Origin: Cynocephalus volans
Taxonomy: Eukaryota > Chordata > Mammalia > Dermoptera > Cynocephalidae
Assembly: GCF_027409185.1 (NCBI RefSeq)
Contig: NC_084462.1
Location: 160,629,490-160,693,489, forward strand
Direction: 5' to 3'
Length of the DNA: 64,000 nucleotides
The notes under the pieces are model-generated. The model was given only the letters and a program-made list of their open reading frames with translations. It had not been told where the DNA came from and searched no databases. Below are positions 25,232-38,324 of the stretch, piece after piece (position 1 is the stretch's first letter; the number at the start of each line of letters is the position of its first letter). A program made the translations under genes and the position numbers.

Positions 25232-26974
25232 TATAGTTTAAAAACTCAGATCTACTTAAAGGAAAAGTATTGAAGAAGAAATAAGAGAAGATAAAATAAA
25301 ATCTTTTATTCTTACTCTTAACTGACCTACCAGATAATAATTTCTTCAAAATAATAATAGCAACAATGTATTTGATTATGTATGCTTATGTATATATCTT
25401 ATGTATATGTATGCTTATACACACTTATGTATAGGTAAAATGAAAGACAGCAATTAATACAAGGGATGAAAGGGAGCACTTAGGATTATTTTGTTATTAT
25501 GAGATACTCAAACTACTTGTTAAGCAGTATAGTGTTATTTGACAGTGAACTTGGGTTAATTGTAATTGTATATTGCAAACTCTAGGGCAACTTAAAAAAG
25601 TGAAAAAAAAAACCTTAAAAAAGTAAAGAAAAAAGTATAACTGATTTGCTGATATGCCAAGAAAGGAGAAAAAAATGTAATCATATAAAATGCTCAATTA
25701 AAACCACAAAAGACAGAATGAGAGTGGAAGAAAAAGTAGAAACAAAGAATTAGAAAACAATACTAATCATGGTAGATATTAATCCAATTGTATCAGTAAT
25801 CACTTTGAACACCAATGGTTAAAATATACCAATTAAAACAGAGATTGTCAGAGTGGATCAAAAAGCAAGACCCAACTCAATGTTTGATTCAAGAAACCCA
25901 CTTTAAATATTAAGACACATTTGGAATAAAGTAAAGGTATAGAGAAAAATATACCATGCTAACACTAATCAAAAAAAGCATGAGTAGCTAAGTTAGACTT
26001 TAGACAGAGCAGACTTCAAACCAAGAAAAGTTGTCAGAGACAAAGAAGGGAAGTACACAGTAGTAAAGGGGTCAGTTCTGCAAGAAGACATAACAATATT
26101 TAACGTGTATGCTCCTAACAACAGTGTCAAGATGTGAGGTAAAAACTGATAGAACTACAAGGAGAAATAGATAAATCACTATCATACTCAGATATTTCAA
26201 CATCCTGTTATCATAAAAGGACAAATTCAGCAGGCAGAAAATCAGTAGGGCACAGATGGACTCAACAACACCATCAATCAAATGGATACAATTAACATCT
26301 ATAGACTACTTTATTCAACAACAACAGAGTACACATTCTTCTCAAGTTCACTTTGAAATATTCACCAAGATAGATCAGATTCTTGGCCATAAAACATAGG
26401 CTTAACAAATTTAAAAAATAGAAATTATACAATGTCTGCTCTCAGACCACAAACTAGAAGGAAATAATAGAAAGGTAACTGGAAAATCAATAACTACATG
26501 GAGATTAAACAACATATGTGTAAATAATGCATAGGTAAAAGAAAAAATATCAAAACAAATTTGAAAATACTGTGAACTAAATGAAAATGAAAATACGTCT
26601 TATCTAAATTTGTGGATGCAATGAAAGCAGTGTTTAGAGGAAAATTTATAGCACTGAATGCATGTATTAGAATAGAATAAAGATCTCAAATCAATAATCT
26701 AAATGTTTACCTTAGAAAACTAGAGAAAAAGAGCAAATTAAATTCAAAGTAAGCAGAAAATACAAATAAAGAATCAATGAAATTGAAAATAGGAAATCAA
26801 GAGAAAATCAATGAAATAAAATGCTGGTTCTTTGAAAAAAGTTAATGAAAGTGATAAGCTGGCTAACCAAGAAAAAAAGAGAGAAGACACAGATTACTAA
26901 TATCAAAAGTGAGAGAAGGGGAATCACCACAGATCCCACAAACATTAGAAGGATAAATTTAAAAGGATAATAAG

Positions 26975-27088
26975 AGAGGTCATCAGTTAGCTTGGTTGGT
27001 TAGAGTGTAGTGTTGATAACATAAAGATCAAGGGTTTGGATCCCCCAGCAAGCCAGCCACCGAAAACAAAATAAACAAAAAAACAAAT
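26975..27088 (+). mobile_element. ERE-like tRNA-derived SINE with target-site duplication
   Basis: It reads AGTTAGCTTGGTTGGTTAGAG (box A), then AAGGGTTTGGATCCCC (box B), AGCCAGCCACC and an A-rich tail. Identical 11-bp direct repeats AGGATAATAAG lie at 26964-26974 and 27089-27099. Confidence 0.85.
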
Positions 27089-28045
27089 AGGATAATAAGG
27101 AAATACTATAAACAATTCTATGATCACAAATTTGATAACCTAAATGAAATGGATCAATTACCCAAAAGACACAATCTGCCAAAACTCACACAAGAAGAAA
27201 TAGACTATCTAAATAGGCCTGTATCTATTAAAGAATTTGAATCAACAATTAATAACCTTTCAAAACAGAAAGCACCAGGCTCAGAAGGGTTCACTGGTGA
27301 ATTCTACCAAACATTTAAAAAAGAAATTATATCAATTCTCTACAAAGTCTCTCAGAGGAAAGGGAATATTTTCTGACTCATTCTATGAGGCCAGCATTAC
27401 CTTAATACCAAAACCAAGGACGTTAGAAGAAAACTACAGACCAGTATATCTCATGGATATAGAAGCAAAGATTCTCAACAAAATACTAGCAAATTGAGTT
27501 CAACGGTGTATAAAAAAAATTATATACCATGCAAAGTGGGATTTATTCCAGGTATGCAATGCTGAAGGCTGGTCAAACATTCAAAATTAATTAATGTAAT
27601 CCATCACATCAACAAGCCTAAAAAAAAATCACATGCTGAAAATCAATAGATGCTGAAAAGACATTTGACAAAATCTAACACCCTTTTATGATAAAACCAT
27701 GAAAACTAGGAATAAAGGATAACTTCCTCAACTTGTTAGAGAACATCTCCAATAATACTATAACTAACATCATACTTAAAGGAGAGAAACTTGAAGCTTT
27801 CTCATTATGATCAGGAATAAGGCAAGGATGTTCCTTCTCACTACTCCTTTTTAATTGTACTGAAAATCTAGCTAATGCAGTGAGACCAAAAAAGGAAATA
27901 AAAAGTATACAGATAAGAAAGGAAAAAATAAAACTGTCTTTGTTCACAGATGATTTAATTGTCTATTTAGAATATCTAAAATAATAAAACAAATAAACAA
28001 AAATCCTTAGGAAATAATAGGCAATTAAAGCAAGGTTGAAGGATA

Positions 28046-28129
28046 TGTGAGGGTACTTCAAAAAGTTCATGGAAAGATCTGTATTATCTTTCAATTCTAT
28101 TTTTCCATGAACTTTTTGAAGTGCCCTTG
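28046..28129. mobile_element. Mariner-type MITE copy B
   Basis: An 84-bp element with inverted repeats built on GAGGGTACTTCAAAAAGTTC and GAACTTTTTGAAGTGCCCTT. TA lies at 28044-28045 and 28130-28131. The whole element can fold into one hairpin with a small loop. Inserted in L1 ORF2. Confidence 0.85.
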
Positions 28130-28381
28130 TAAGGTTAACATAAAAAAAGTCAATCACTTTCTTATATACCAGCAATAAACAAGGGGACTTTGGAATTAAA
28201 AACACAATATCATTGCACCCCAAAATGAAATACTTAAGTATAAATCTAACAAAATAAGTATAAGTTTTTATGAGAAAAACTACAAAACTCTAATAAAAGC
28301 TATCAAAGAAGAACTAAATAAATGGAGAGATATTTAATATTCATGGATAGGAAGATTCAATATTGTCAAGATGTCAGTTCT

Positions 28382-28499
28382 GTGCTCTCTTTGGCAGCAC
28401 ATATACTAAAATTGTAAATGATACACTGAAGATTAGCATGGCCCCTGCGCAAGGATGACACACAAATTTGTGAAGTGTTCCATTAAAAAAAAAAAAAAA
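28382..28499 (+). pseudogene. U6 snRNA retrocopy
   Basis: The body (28382-28484) matches U6 from GTGCTCTCTTTGGCAGCACA through ATTAGCATGGCCCCTGCGCA to GTTCCAT, with a few substitutions. It is followed by an A tail. Perfect 14-bp direct repeats AAGATGTCAGTTCT lie at 28368-28381 and 28500-28513. It is therefore an L1-mobilised copy of U6 RNA, landed in L1 ORF2. It lacks the external U6 promoter upstream, so expression is not expected. Confidence 0.93.
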
Positions 28500-29156
28500 A
28501 AGATGTCAGTTCTTCCCCACATTATCTATAGATTCAAGTCAATCCCAATCAAATCCCAGCAAGTTATTTTGTGGATATTAACAAACTGATTCTAAAGCTT
28601 TTATGAGGAAGCAAAAGATCCACAATAGCTAACACGATATTGAAGAAATATAGAGTCAGAGGACTAACATTACCTGACCTCAAGACTTACTATAAAAGTA
28701 ATCAGGATAGTATTGGTGAAAGAATAGACAAACAGATCAATGGAACAAAATACAGAGCCCAGAAATAGACCCGCTGGAACTGGACATCCACATGCAAAAA
28801 AAAAAAAAAAAAAAAAAAAGAATATAGACACAGATCTTACATGCTTCATGAAAATTAACTCAAAATAAATTAAAGGTCCAAATGTAAAATGCAAAACTGT
28901 AAACTCATTGAAGATAACAGAGGAGAAATACTAGATGCCCTTGGGTATGGAGATAACTTTTAGACACAACACCACAGGAACGGTTCATGAAAGAAATAAT
29001 TGATAAGCTGGACTTTATTAAGATTAAAAACTTTCATGGTGTGAAAGATAATGTCAAAAGAATGAAAAGAAAAGTCACAGGAAATATCTGGGAGAAAATA
29101 TCTGCAAAAGACATATACCATAAAGGACTATTATCCAAAAATATACACAGAACTCT

Positions 29157-30711
<1,555 letters not shown>

Positions 30712-31755
30712 ACAAAGAACTCTTAAAACTCAGCAATAAGATAACAAACAACCTGATTTAAAAAATAGGCCAAAGACCTTAATAGATACCTCACCAAAGA
30801 AGATATACAGATGGCAAATAAGCATAAGAAAAGATGTTCCATATAATATGTCATCAGGAAAGTGCAAATTAAAGCAACAATGACATACCACTGCATACCA
30901 ATTAGTGTCCTAAATTCAGAACACTGACAACACCAAATACGATGAGGATGTGGAGCAGTAGGAACTCTCATTACTGGTGAGAATACAAAATGGTACAGCC
31001 ACTTTAGAAAGCAGTTTGGCAATTTTTTACAAAATTAAACATATTCTAACCATAAAATCCAGTAATTGTACTCTTCAGTATTTACCCAAAGGAGCTGAAA
31101 ACTTATGTCTATGCAAAACTTTGCACACAGATGTTTATATAGCAGCTTTATTCATAATTCCCAAAACTTGAAAACAACCAAAATGTCCCTTAGTAGATGA
31201 ATGGACAAATAAACTGTGTCACGTCCAGACATGAAATATTCAGCATTGAGAAGAAATGAGCTATCAAACCATGAAAAGACATGCAGAATACTTAAATGTA
31301 TATTGCTAAGGAAAAGAAGCTCATGTGCAAAGGCTCCATACCATACAATTCCAACTATATGATATTCTGGAAAATTTTAAAATATGGAAACAGTAAAAAG
31401 ATCAGTGATTGCCAGGGGTTGGGGTGGTGTGGGATTGATAGCTAGAGAAGATAGGATTTTTAGTGCAATTAAAATAATCTGTATGATACCATAATGATGG
31501 ATGTAAGTCATTATACATCTGTCTAAACTCATGGACTGTAAACCAAGGGTGAACCCTAAAGTAAACTGTGGACTTTGGGTGATTTGATGTACCAATGTAG
31601 GTTCAGCATTTGTAACAAATGAACCACCCAGTGCGGGATGTTGATAATAAAGGAAGTTATGTATGTTTGGGGTAGGGGGTATGTGGGAAGTTTCTGTACC
31701 TTCCTCTCAACATTACTATCAACCACATAACTGCTCTGAAAAAAAAAAAAAATCT

Positions 31756-33100
31756 TTCTTTCTTTAAAAGAAAAAAAAAAAGAAAATATTGAATTAACTT
31801 CCGATATATTCCCAACCCTTCTTGCTTTCCTTGTTCTGGTAATAAATCCTACCCACATGGCAACAGATGGGCATGTTACACAAATTGATCCAATTCAAGT
31901 CCTTTCCTAGGAGTACGGTCAAACTCTATCTGAACAATCTTATAGTTAGAATGTTGATCAGGAGCTTTCCCCAGCCAGGTCACCCAACATAAGGAGAAAT
32001 TGGTCTGAAAGAAAAAGCTGACACCAAAAAAAAACAGGAGAGAAAAAAATTTAGCAAACACTGCGGGTTTCTAAGTCCCTGGCTCTAGTTGTTCCTGAGG
32101 CAAGTTTCATACCAATCACTTTGCAAGGCTTAGTTATATCAACAAATAATATTTCTCCTCTTTTTAGATTAATTTGAGTTTGTCCCTTGCAGGGTCTTGA
32201 TCTCAATACTGCTACATTGGCAATTAAATTTCAATATGAGTTTTGGAGGGGACATTCAAACCACAGCTTGGAGTCATGACTCTATGAATTTAGTTATACT
32301 ACTTTTGCATATCACATTGGACCTAGAACAAAGCCCTGCAAAGAAAAACTCAACAAACGGTGGTCAATGATTTTTTAAATTTCCATTTAAATTCTAGAAT
32401 GTTATAAAGATACTGCAAATATTAATAAAATTATTATGTGTAGGAAATTGTGAGCACATTCAGAGTCTCAAGAGATACTAATACTTTGGTTAAGTTGCCT
32501 GTTTTCAGAAACAAAAGGCACACATTTAACCATACTGCAAACATATTCTTTGACATTTATAGGGACTGCCTCCATATAATATTCATATCCTTTGTACCTT
32601 CTCATAGTGAAAAGTGCTTGATACATGTTCAACTGTTGATTTTTTTTATTATATATTAGTGCACCGCCTATCATATAAAAATAATATATATGTGTGTGTG
32701 TATATATATAACATATGTTTCTGTGTGTATTGCCTTAACTGACTTCCTGGAAAGTTTATATATTGCACTTAGAAAACCTGGAATGTAAATCTAACAAAGT
32801 AAAAGTTTGCTCTACAGTCTCTTAAAGAGGCCCCTTTCCATGAATTCTGTGTGTGACTTGTTCATAAATATGGAAAGTATCTGAAGATTTTCTTTTAACT
32901 TGTCTTGATTTCCTTGAAGGCTCTGGCACACAGCATGAGATTAAAATAATCTGGCATTGCTGACTACTTTGCCCACAAATACCAATGAATAAATATTAGA
33001 ATGATGAATTCTCTTTCCCTTGTCAACCATGAATGTGTTCCCAGCCTGGGGCAAGGTCTAGAGAGTAATTTAAAAATAAACAAATAGAACCAAAGAGTAA
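31756..33100. other. Unassigned sequence downstream of DIO2
   Basis: A stretch near 32220-32275 (ATTTCAATATGAGTTTTGGA, GGGGACATTCAAACCA) resembles common LTR/MaLR text but is too short to assign. The remainder is AT-rich single-copy DNA. Confidence 0.45.
32683..32711. repeat. AT/GT microsatellite
   Basis: Alternating TA and TG dinucleotides, just outside the inferred 3' end of DIO2. Confidence 0.75.
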
Positions 33101-33120
33101 CGTTATTCTTTCATTCAAAG

Positions 33121-33126
33121 TTTATT
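33121..33126 (-). terminator. DIO2 poly(A) signal AATAAA
   Basis: The plus strand reads TTTATT, giving AATAAA on the minus strand about 205 bases past the SECIS. No better signal lies just beyond it, so cleavage near 33100-33110 is inferred. Earlier alternative signals may exist. Confidence 0.7.
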
Positions 33127-33329
33127 AAAATACAAGAACAAATTGTAAAAGCACACGTACCACTCAGCACCAATATAACACTCTTTCTACTGATAATCTC
33201 CAAAGCATTTCTTTTTCTGCAACTGAAAAGCAGAGATATACACACATGCATTCTCACCACATTTTCCCAGTACTCTTCGCATCGTGTCCCGAATATTCTC
33301 CTTGCTTAGGAGACAAAGATGGGGAGAGA

Positions 33330-33405
33330 CAAACTAATGTGACTACATCCAACCACTGACTGAGTCGATGACTCTTTGGTCAGTAGTTATCATTCGCACA
33401 CTGGT
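33330..33405 (-). promoter_or_regulatory. DIO2: SECIS element of DIO2
   Basis: On the minus strand the AUGA core is at 33390-33393. It is followed by ACUACUGAC (33379-33387), which pairs over nine bases with GUCAGUGGU (33352-33360). The apical AAA bulge is at 33375-33377. An extra five-base mini-stem GAGUC/GACUC (33362-33374) caps it, making this a form-2 SECIS. A GGA on the 3' side lies opposite the core, and AGUGUG/CACAUU closes the lower helix. This element recruits SBP2 and the selenocysteine elongation machinery. It lies about 5.3 kb from the Sec133 codon. Confidence 0.93.
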
Positions 33406-35377
33406 AGACTCTGCACATCCCAGTCTCCCTCTTCGGGCACCCCAATTACTTGGGCTAGTGAGTCTGGTGCTAATGTGATGCAAAACTAAAAAAAAACTGG
33501 CCAACATTCCCTACCCAATATCTTTTAATTGCTTTGGTTATAAAGTACTTACATCTTCATATTCCCCCAATCCTAACACATATAAAAACCACACTGACCA
33601 GCAACAAGGTCTGGAGAAGTCTTGAGAGAGTTTTATTTCCCATACCCTTCTGTGGGCTTCTTTCATTTACGTGTTTACCTGTTAGTTTTTTGGGGAGGTA
33701 GAGGAGAGGGGGTTTTGAGCCAAAATAGTGACTTCATTAAACATCTGCTGGGTCTTCGAAGTCTCAGCAAATATTAAATAAACTCCCTAGAGCTCTTGTG
33801 CTGCACCTAGGGCAGGCAGCAAGCCCTGACTTGCAAGAGCAGTCTTGTTTGGATATCTGTACATGTTTGCTTTCTATTGGTTCAGACTCACCTTAGAACA
33901 GAGCTGGTTCTGTTAAGTCTGAGACCTTGCTTCTGGTGCTATCCAGAACATAGGGCATTAGGAAGTGGCCAATGTTTTACTCATCCTAAAGCCACTCAAT
34001 GTCACTCAACAGCCTTCCTCCAATTGTGAGAAGTTTCTTTTTAAAGCTTCCCAAATCAGTAGACTGAACCTGCAGGGCCTAGTTCTTCCCAGTTAGCAGC
34101 TTCCTAGCTTTCCCAATCTCTGCTCTATCCTTTCATAGAGTCCGTTAGGGCACAACCAAAATAGTGGCGATTACTGAGCAGAGATTGGTACTTAAGCCCT
34201 GTTCTGGACATACATATAAAGAGAAGGATTGGCTTCTATTTTTAAGGTAAAGGAGGAAGTTGGAATATAACTAAATATAATTTATCTTTGATTTTTGGCA
34301 ATATCATTTTTTAAAAAGCTCCTGGAATTAAAAGCATTTCTGTCAATCTTGACCGCTCTGAGAGGCATGACATTGGGCATGTTCTGAAAAGCTCTAGATG
34401 CTAGTAAAGTTTTTCATTAATCCTTTGATGGGACACAAGTCAGTGTCTACTTTTACTTCTTTGCAATGGCCATGTGATTCTAATTAAGCTTATTTTCCAA
34501 ACCATCAGTCAGAGGTCAGATGGAACAAATGTCCAGGTACATTGTCTTATTACTTTTATAATGGGAAGTCCTGTAAATCAGCAAATTCCTCTTGCTGTGG
34601 ACATAGCCCATAGGGCATGCAGAGGGCACCTGGTATCTACATAGGGATTTTCCCAAAGGCATAGATATTGCCTTAAATACACCCCTCTGCTATTTTATGC
34701 AACAAGGCAGCACCCACGTATGACCTCACCATATTTCATAATTCTTATTCAAGAATCCAGACAATGAAATGCACTCAGGCAAAATGAAAGACAGTAGGCA
34801 TTCCTTCCCTCCTTGATCAGAGAATAAACATTTCCTGGTTAATGGGGGAAGAATTTAACTAAATTAATAGACCATTTAGAAATTGATACAGTATTACCAA
34901 AAATCAGGAACACATTCTGTAAATGAGGTGAAAACACAGGACCAGAGATCAAAATGTGAATATGAAAAGCCATATAAGTTAAATGGCTGTCACTTTAGCT
35001 ATACAAAGCAGGAACAGTTACTAATCTGCCTCTAAGGAGGTCAGTTACATTTCAATAGCTGTAGGAAACACTTCTATGTTACTGTGCAGGCATTTCATTC
35101 ATGCCCATTCAAGAAAGTCATCGTTAATTCCACTAGTATTTTCTCTAAGCAATAAAATAAGTTTTGAATAGTTCCAAGACATAAGTTTTTCAAATACTAA
35201 ATGTTTGAGTAAATCCAGATGTTATAGTATCTGAAATTTCTTGGGAACTCTTTCAATAATAAACAACTAATTCAACTTAAAAGGCTAAATTGATAGCTCT
35301 ATGTAAACACAGCCCATGGGGGCAGGGAGGATGTTTAGGTACTGAAAAAAAAAAAAGAACTCAAGAGTTTTACTATA

Positions 35378-35459
35378 TGAGGGTACTTCAAAAAGTTTGT
35401 GAAAAGATACAATTAAAAGATAATATGAATCTTTCCATGAACTAATTGAAGTACCCTCA
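35378..35459. mobile_element. Mariner-type MITE inside the DIO2 3' UTR
   Basis: This 82-bp near-palindrome has ends TGAGGGTACTTCAAAAAGTT and, in reverse complement, TGAGGGTACTTCAATTAGTT. TA flanks the left side, and the right TA appears mutated to TG. It matches two other copies in this window. Because it sits in the DIO2 3' UTR, the mRNA should carry a long hairpin here. Confidence 0.8.
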
Positions 35460-37117
35460 TGTATGTGTGTGTATTTGTGTATATACACGTAATTTTTTTC
35501 TCTTGTGAGAATAAGAACTACAATTCTTCAAAGGAACATACTTAATAAAACATATGATAGGTGGGTGGGAATTTACAATCTAATAATTTATCTGAGCATA
35601 TCAGCTAAGCATTGTTTTTTCTCAAAGTCTCTCAAATAATGAGCTCTTGATAATTTTATTAAAAAAATACATCACAAGAAATCATAAAAGTTTATGCTGA
35701 GATAAATAGGGTACATAATTACAGGTTTATCATAAACCTGATAACATCAAGCCATTCTACATACTGTAGGATTCCTGAGCTTTGTCAATTCATGCTCTCC
35801 AATGGCCCTTCAATAGTCTTTCTTCCAGTGACTCTTCCATGTTCTAAGGAACATAACTTTCTCCCTGATAATCAGCCTATGTCTTTATATTTTTACTTCC
35901 TCTGCTTCATTTCTCCACTGAACTATCCTCGGCGAGAACAATTGTCTGCACACACACACAACCTTCTCTTTCTTTAAAAGTATAGCACAACCGGGTGATT
36001 TTTTCCATTATCCTTTTTCCCAGATGACTAGCACTGTCTTAGCCAAATCTCATCCCCCTACCAGCTTCTCTGACATCCTGTTACTTTATCGTACATGTAG
36101 GACAAAGGGGAAGTTTAAGGATGACAGTCTGAGTGTGCTGCAACCAATTTTTCACTTTACTCCTCTAGGGTTCACGTAAATCTCAACACCATTTTAAAGA
36201 TAAAAATCAGTGGGGGCCACTGATAAGCCTTGACTGTAGAGTCTAACAATTGAAAAATCTGAAATAATCTATTCCCAATATGATTTTCCAGCAAATCATT
36301 AAATAACATCACATTCTCGAAATGCACTGTTTCTTTGTGGGTGTTTTTCATAGAATTTAAAACATTGGAAAGCTTAAATATTGCCATTAAAAAAAAAAAC
36401 TGTCACAGTGGAGCTTTAATATTTAACAATTTACCAGCTAGTGACATGATTGATATGTTGCTCCAGTTTTTTTAAAAAATACTTTTGGTTCTTGCACACC
36501 CAGTTCCCACTTTTTTTCTCATTTCAGGCAACTAGTTTAAGAAGATATTTTCAACTTTACATTATCTTTTTCTATTAGTTTTATTTTAAGATTCAGTTAT
36601 TAATGAAATGAACATAAAAACCTTTGATTGTACCTTTAAATACAACCATATAGTATAATTTGGTAGTATCCTCAAATTTACCAAAAAAAAAAAAATTATT
36701 ATATAAAATTGGTTGGTCCATGCTTTGGGGAGTTATGATCTTTAGCTATTACTTATGGGTAAAACTTCAGTGTCTTTATATTAAAGAGAAACATGGTATA
36801 TATATTAAAATAGCATTATAATAATGTACTATAGGAAACTTCGACTACTAAACCTAAGCTAACGGTACCAAAGGAAGATCCAAGTTCAAATTCAAATGTC
36901 AATGGAAACTCTATTTTACCAAATTCCATGATACCAAGGGTTACTTTATATCAAAACCTCCAAAATCATTGATGGGAATTATGTCAAACTAACTCTCCTA
37001 TTTTGCAACTGAGGAAAACTTGTTTGTTTGCACCAACATTCACTATAGCTCATTTACTTTGGGAGGAAAACAAGATTGTAGGTGAATGGCTAGGGTACCT
37101 GCCTCTCACAGCAGCTG

Positions 37118-37175
37118 AGAATATATACATATATACACACACACACATATGTATATATATATATGTATATATTCT
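37118..37175. repeat. AT-rich 18-bp inverted repeat around a CA microsatellite (DIO2 3' UTR)
   Basis: The left arm (37118-37135) and right arm (37158-37175) are perfect reverse complements of 18 bases each. They flank a CA-rich spacer of 22 bases. The tract is also an (AT)n/(CA)n microsatellite and so is probably polymorphic. Confidence 0.8.
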
Positions 37176-38324
37176 TAAGATCATTATTCAGAGAGAACAC
37201 TACTATAGATACTGAGATTAACAATGGGTGGGGCCACATGATAATTGTAGGGGAAAGAAACAAACCAGTGGCCAGCACCATTGGACCCATTGGTTTTTCC
37301 CTTAAGAGGTATCATGGGGTATAATTTACCCACTGAAAAGATTCACACCAACTATACATTTCAAAAAGTAATTATTTCCACAACAAAAACCTCATAAATA
37401 TAAATATTTAACTGTGTGGTTTTTTGTCCTTTCAATCCTCCTTTCTCCCTCCATCTAGGAGTATATGATAAATACATTGTTTTCCTATGCGTATTCTCTA
37501 TGCTACTTTTAGTTAAGCTTCTTCTTTTTGTGGCTTTGTGCATGTTTCTGTTTCTGTGACTAACAAATTAGTTTCACTCTCTACAGCTTCAAGGTGAAGC
37601 TCTACGAAGTTTCCTAATCTTTCTGCCTCCTCTTTCCTAAGTTGATTTCCTTCAGCACTTTCCTCACCTGGCTAGAAAGTAACCCTCAGATTTTAGATGA
37701 TCATTCCAACCCTCTAGGTTGAGGGATCATTCTTGGTATTTACAAATATACCTGGGAACTCTGGGCTGTGTAGACTGGCACAGAGCACTGTATGGCTAGA
37801 AACCAGAACATCAGAAGCTACTAAAAGATTAAACACCAAGGTCCTAACCACAAGCCTTGGGTTCAAGGATTTGTTATAAGTAAGTATTGGAGAAATTTCC
37901 ATTTGGGTTCTATCTGTGATAAATAAAACCAAGGCAATACTCTTTATCTTAACATAGACAGTACCTTCCCTAACATAGTAATCATCCAGGTAAGTCTTCT
38001 CTTCTGGTCCCAAAGCACACATCAGCTACGTCACTTCTTTCTCAAGGTAGAATGAACACATGCTGACACAGGGTTTCTTCCTCCACATCTTGGGATCTTT
38101 TCACTACGAAGAGAGGTGATAGGGCTACTATTTAGCCCAACGCCACTTGAGTGGTGAAAGAAATATTGAGACGTTAGAGGTTTATGTTCTTCTGACAGGT
38201 AAATTCTTGTCTTTTAGTGAGGCAACAGGACTCAGTTGAAATACGGATTCAGTTCTTAATTTCCTTTCCTTTACATAATTTTTTTAAAAATAATAAGCTC
38301 TATTATAATCATACCTTTAACCAG

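Larger units (their letters stand above)
33105..38324 (-). other. DIO2: DIO2 3' UTR (about 5.2 kb)
   Basis: It extends from the TAG after the second UGA to the AATAAA at 33121-33126. This fits the very long D2 3' UTR known in mammals. It contains the SECIS, a mariner-type MITE (35378-35459), an AT-rich inverted repeat around a CA repeat (37118-37175) and many AT-rich stretches that would place AUUUA-like motifs in the mRNA. The exact end is inferred. Confidence 0.82.
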
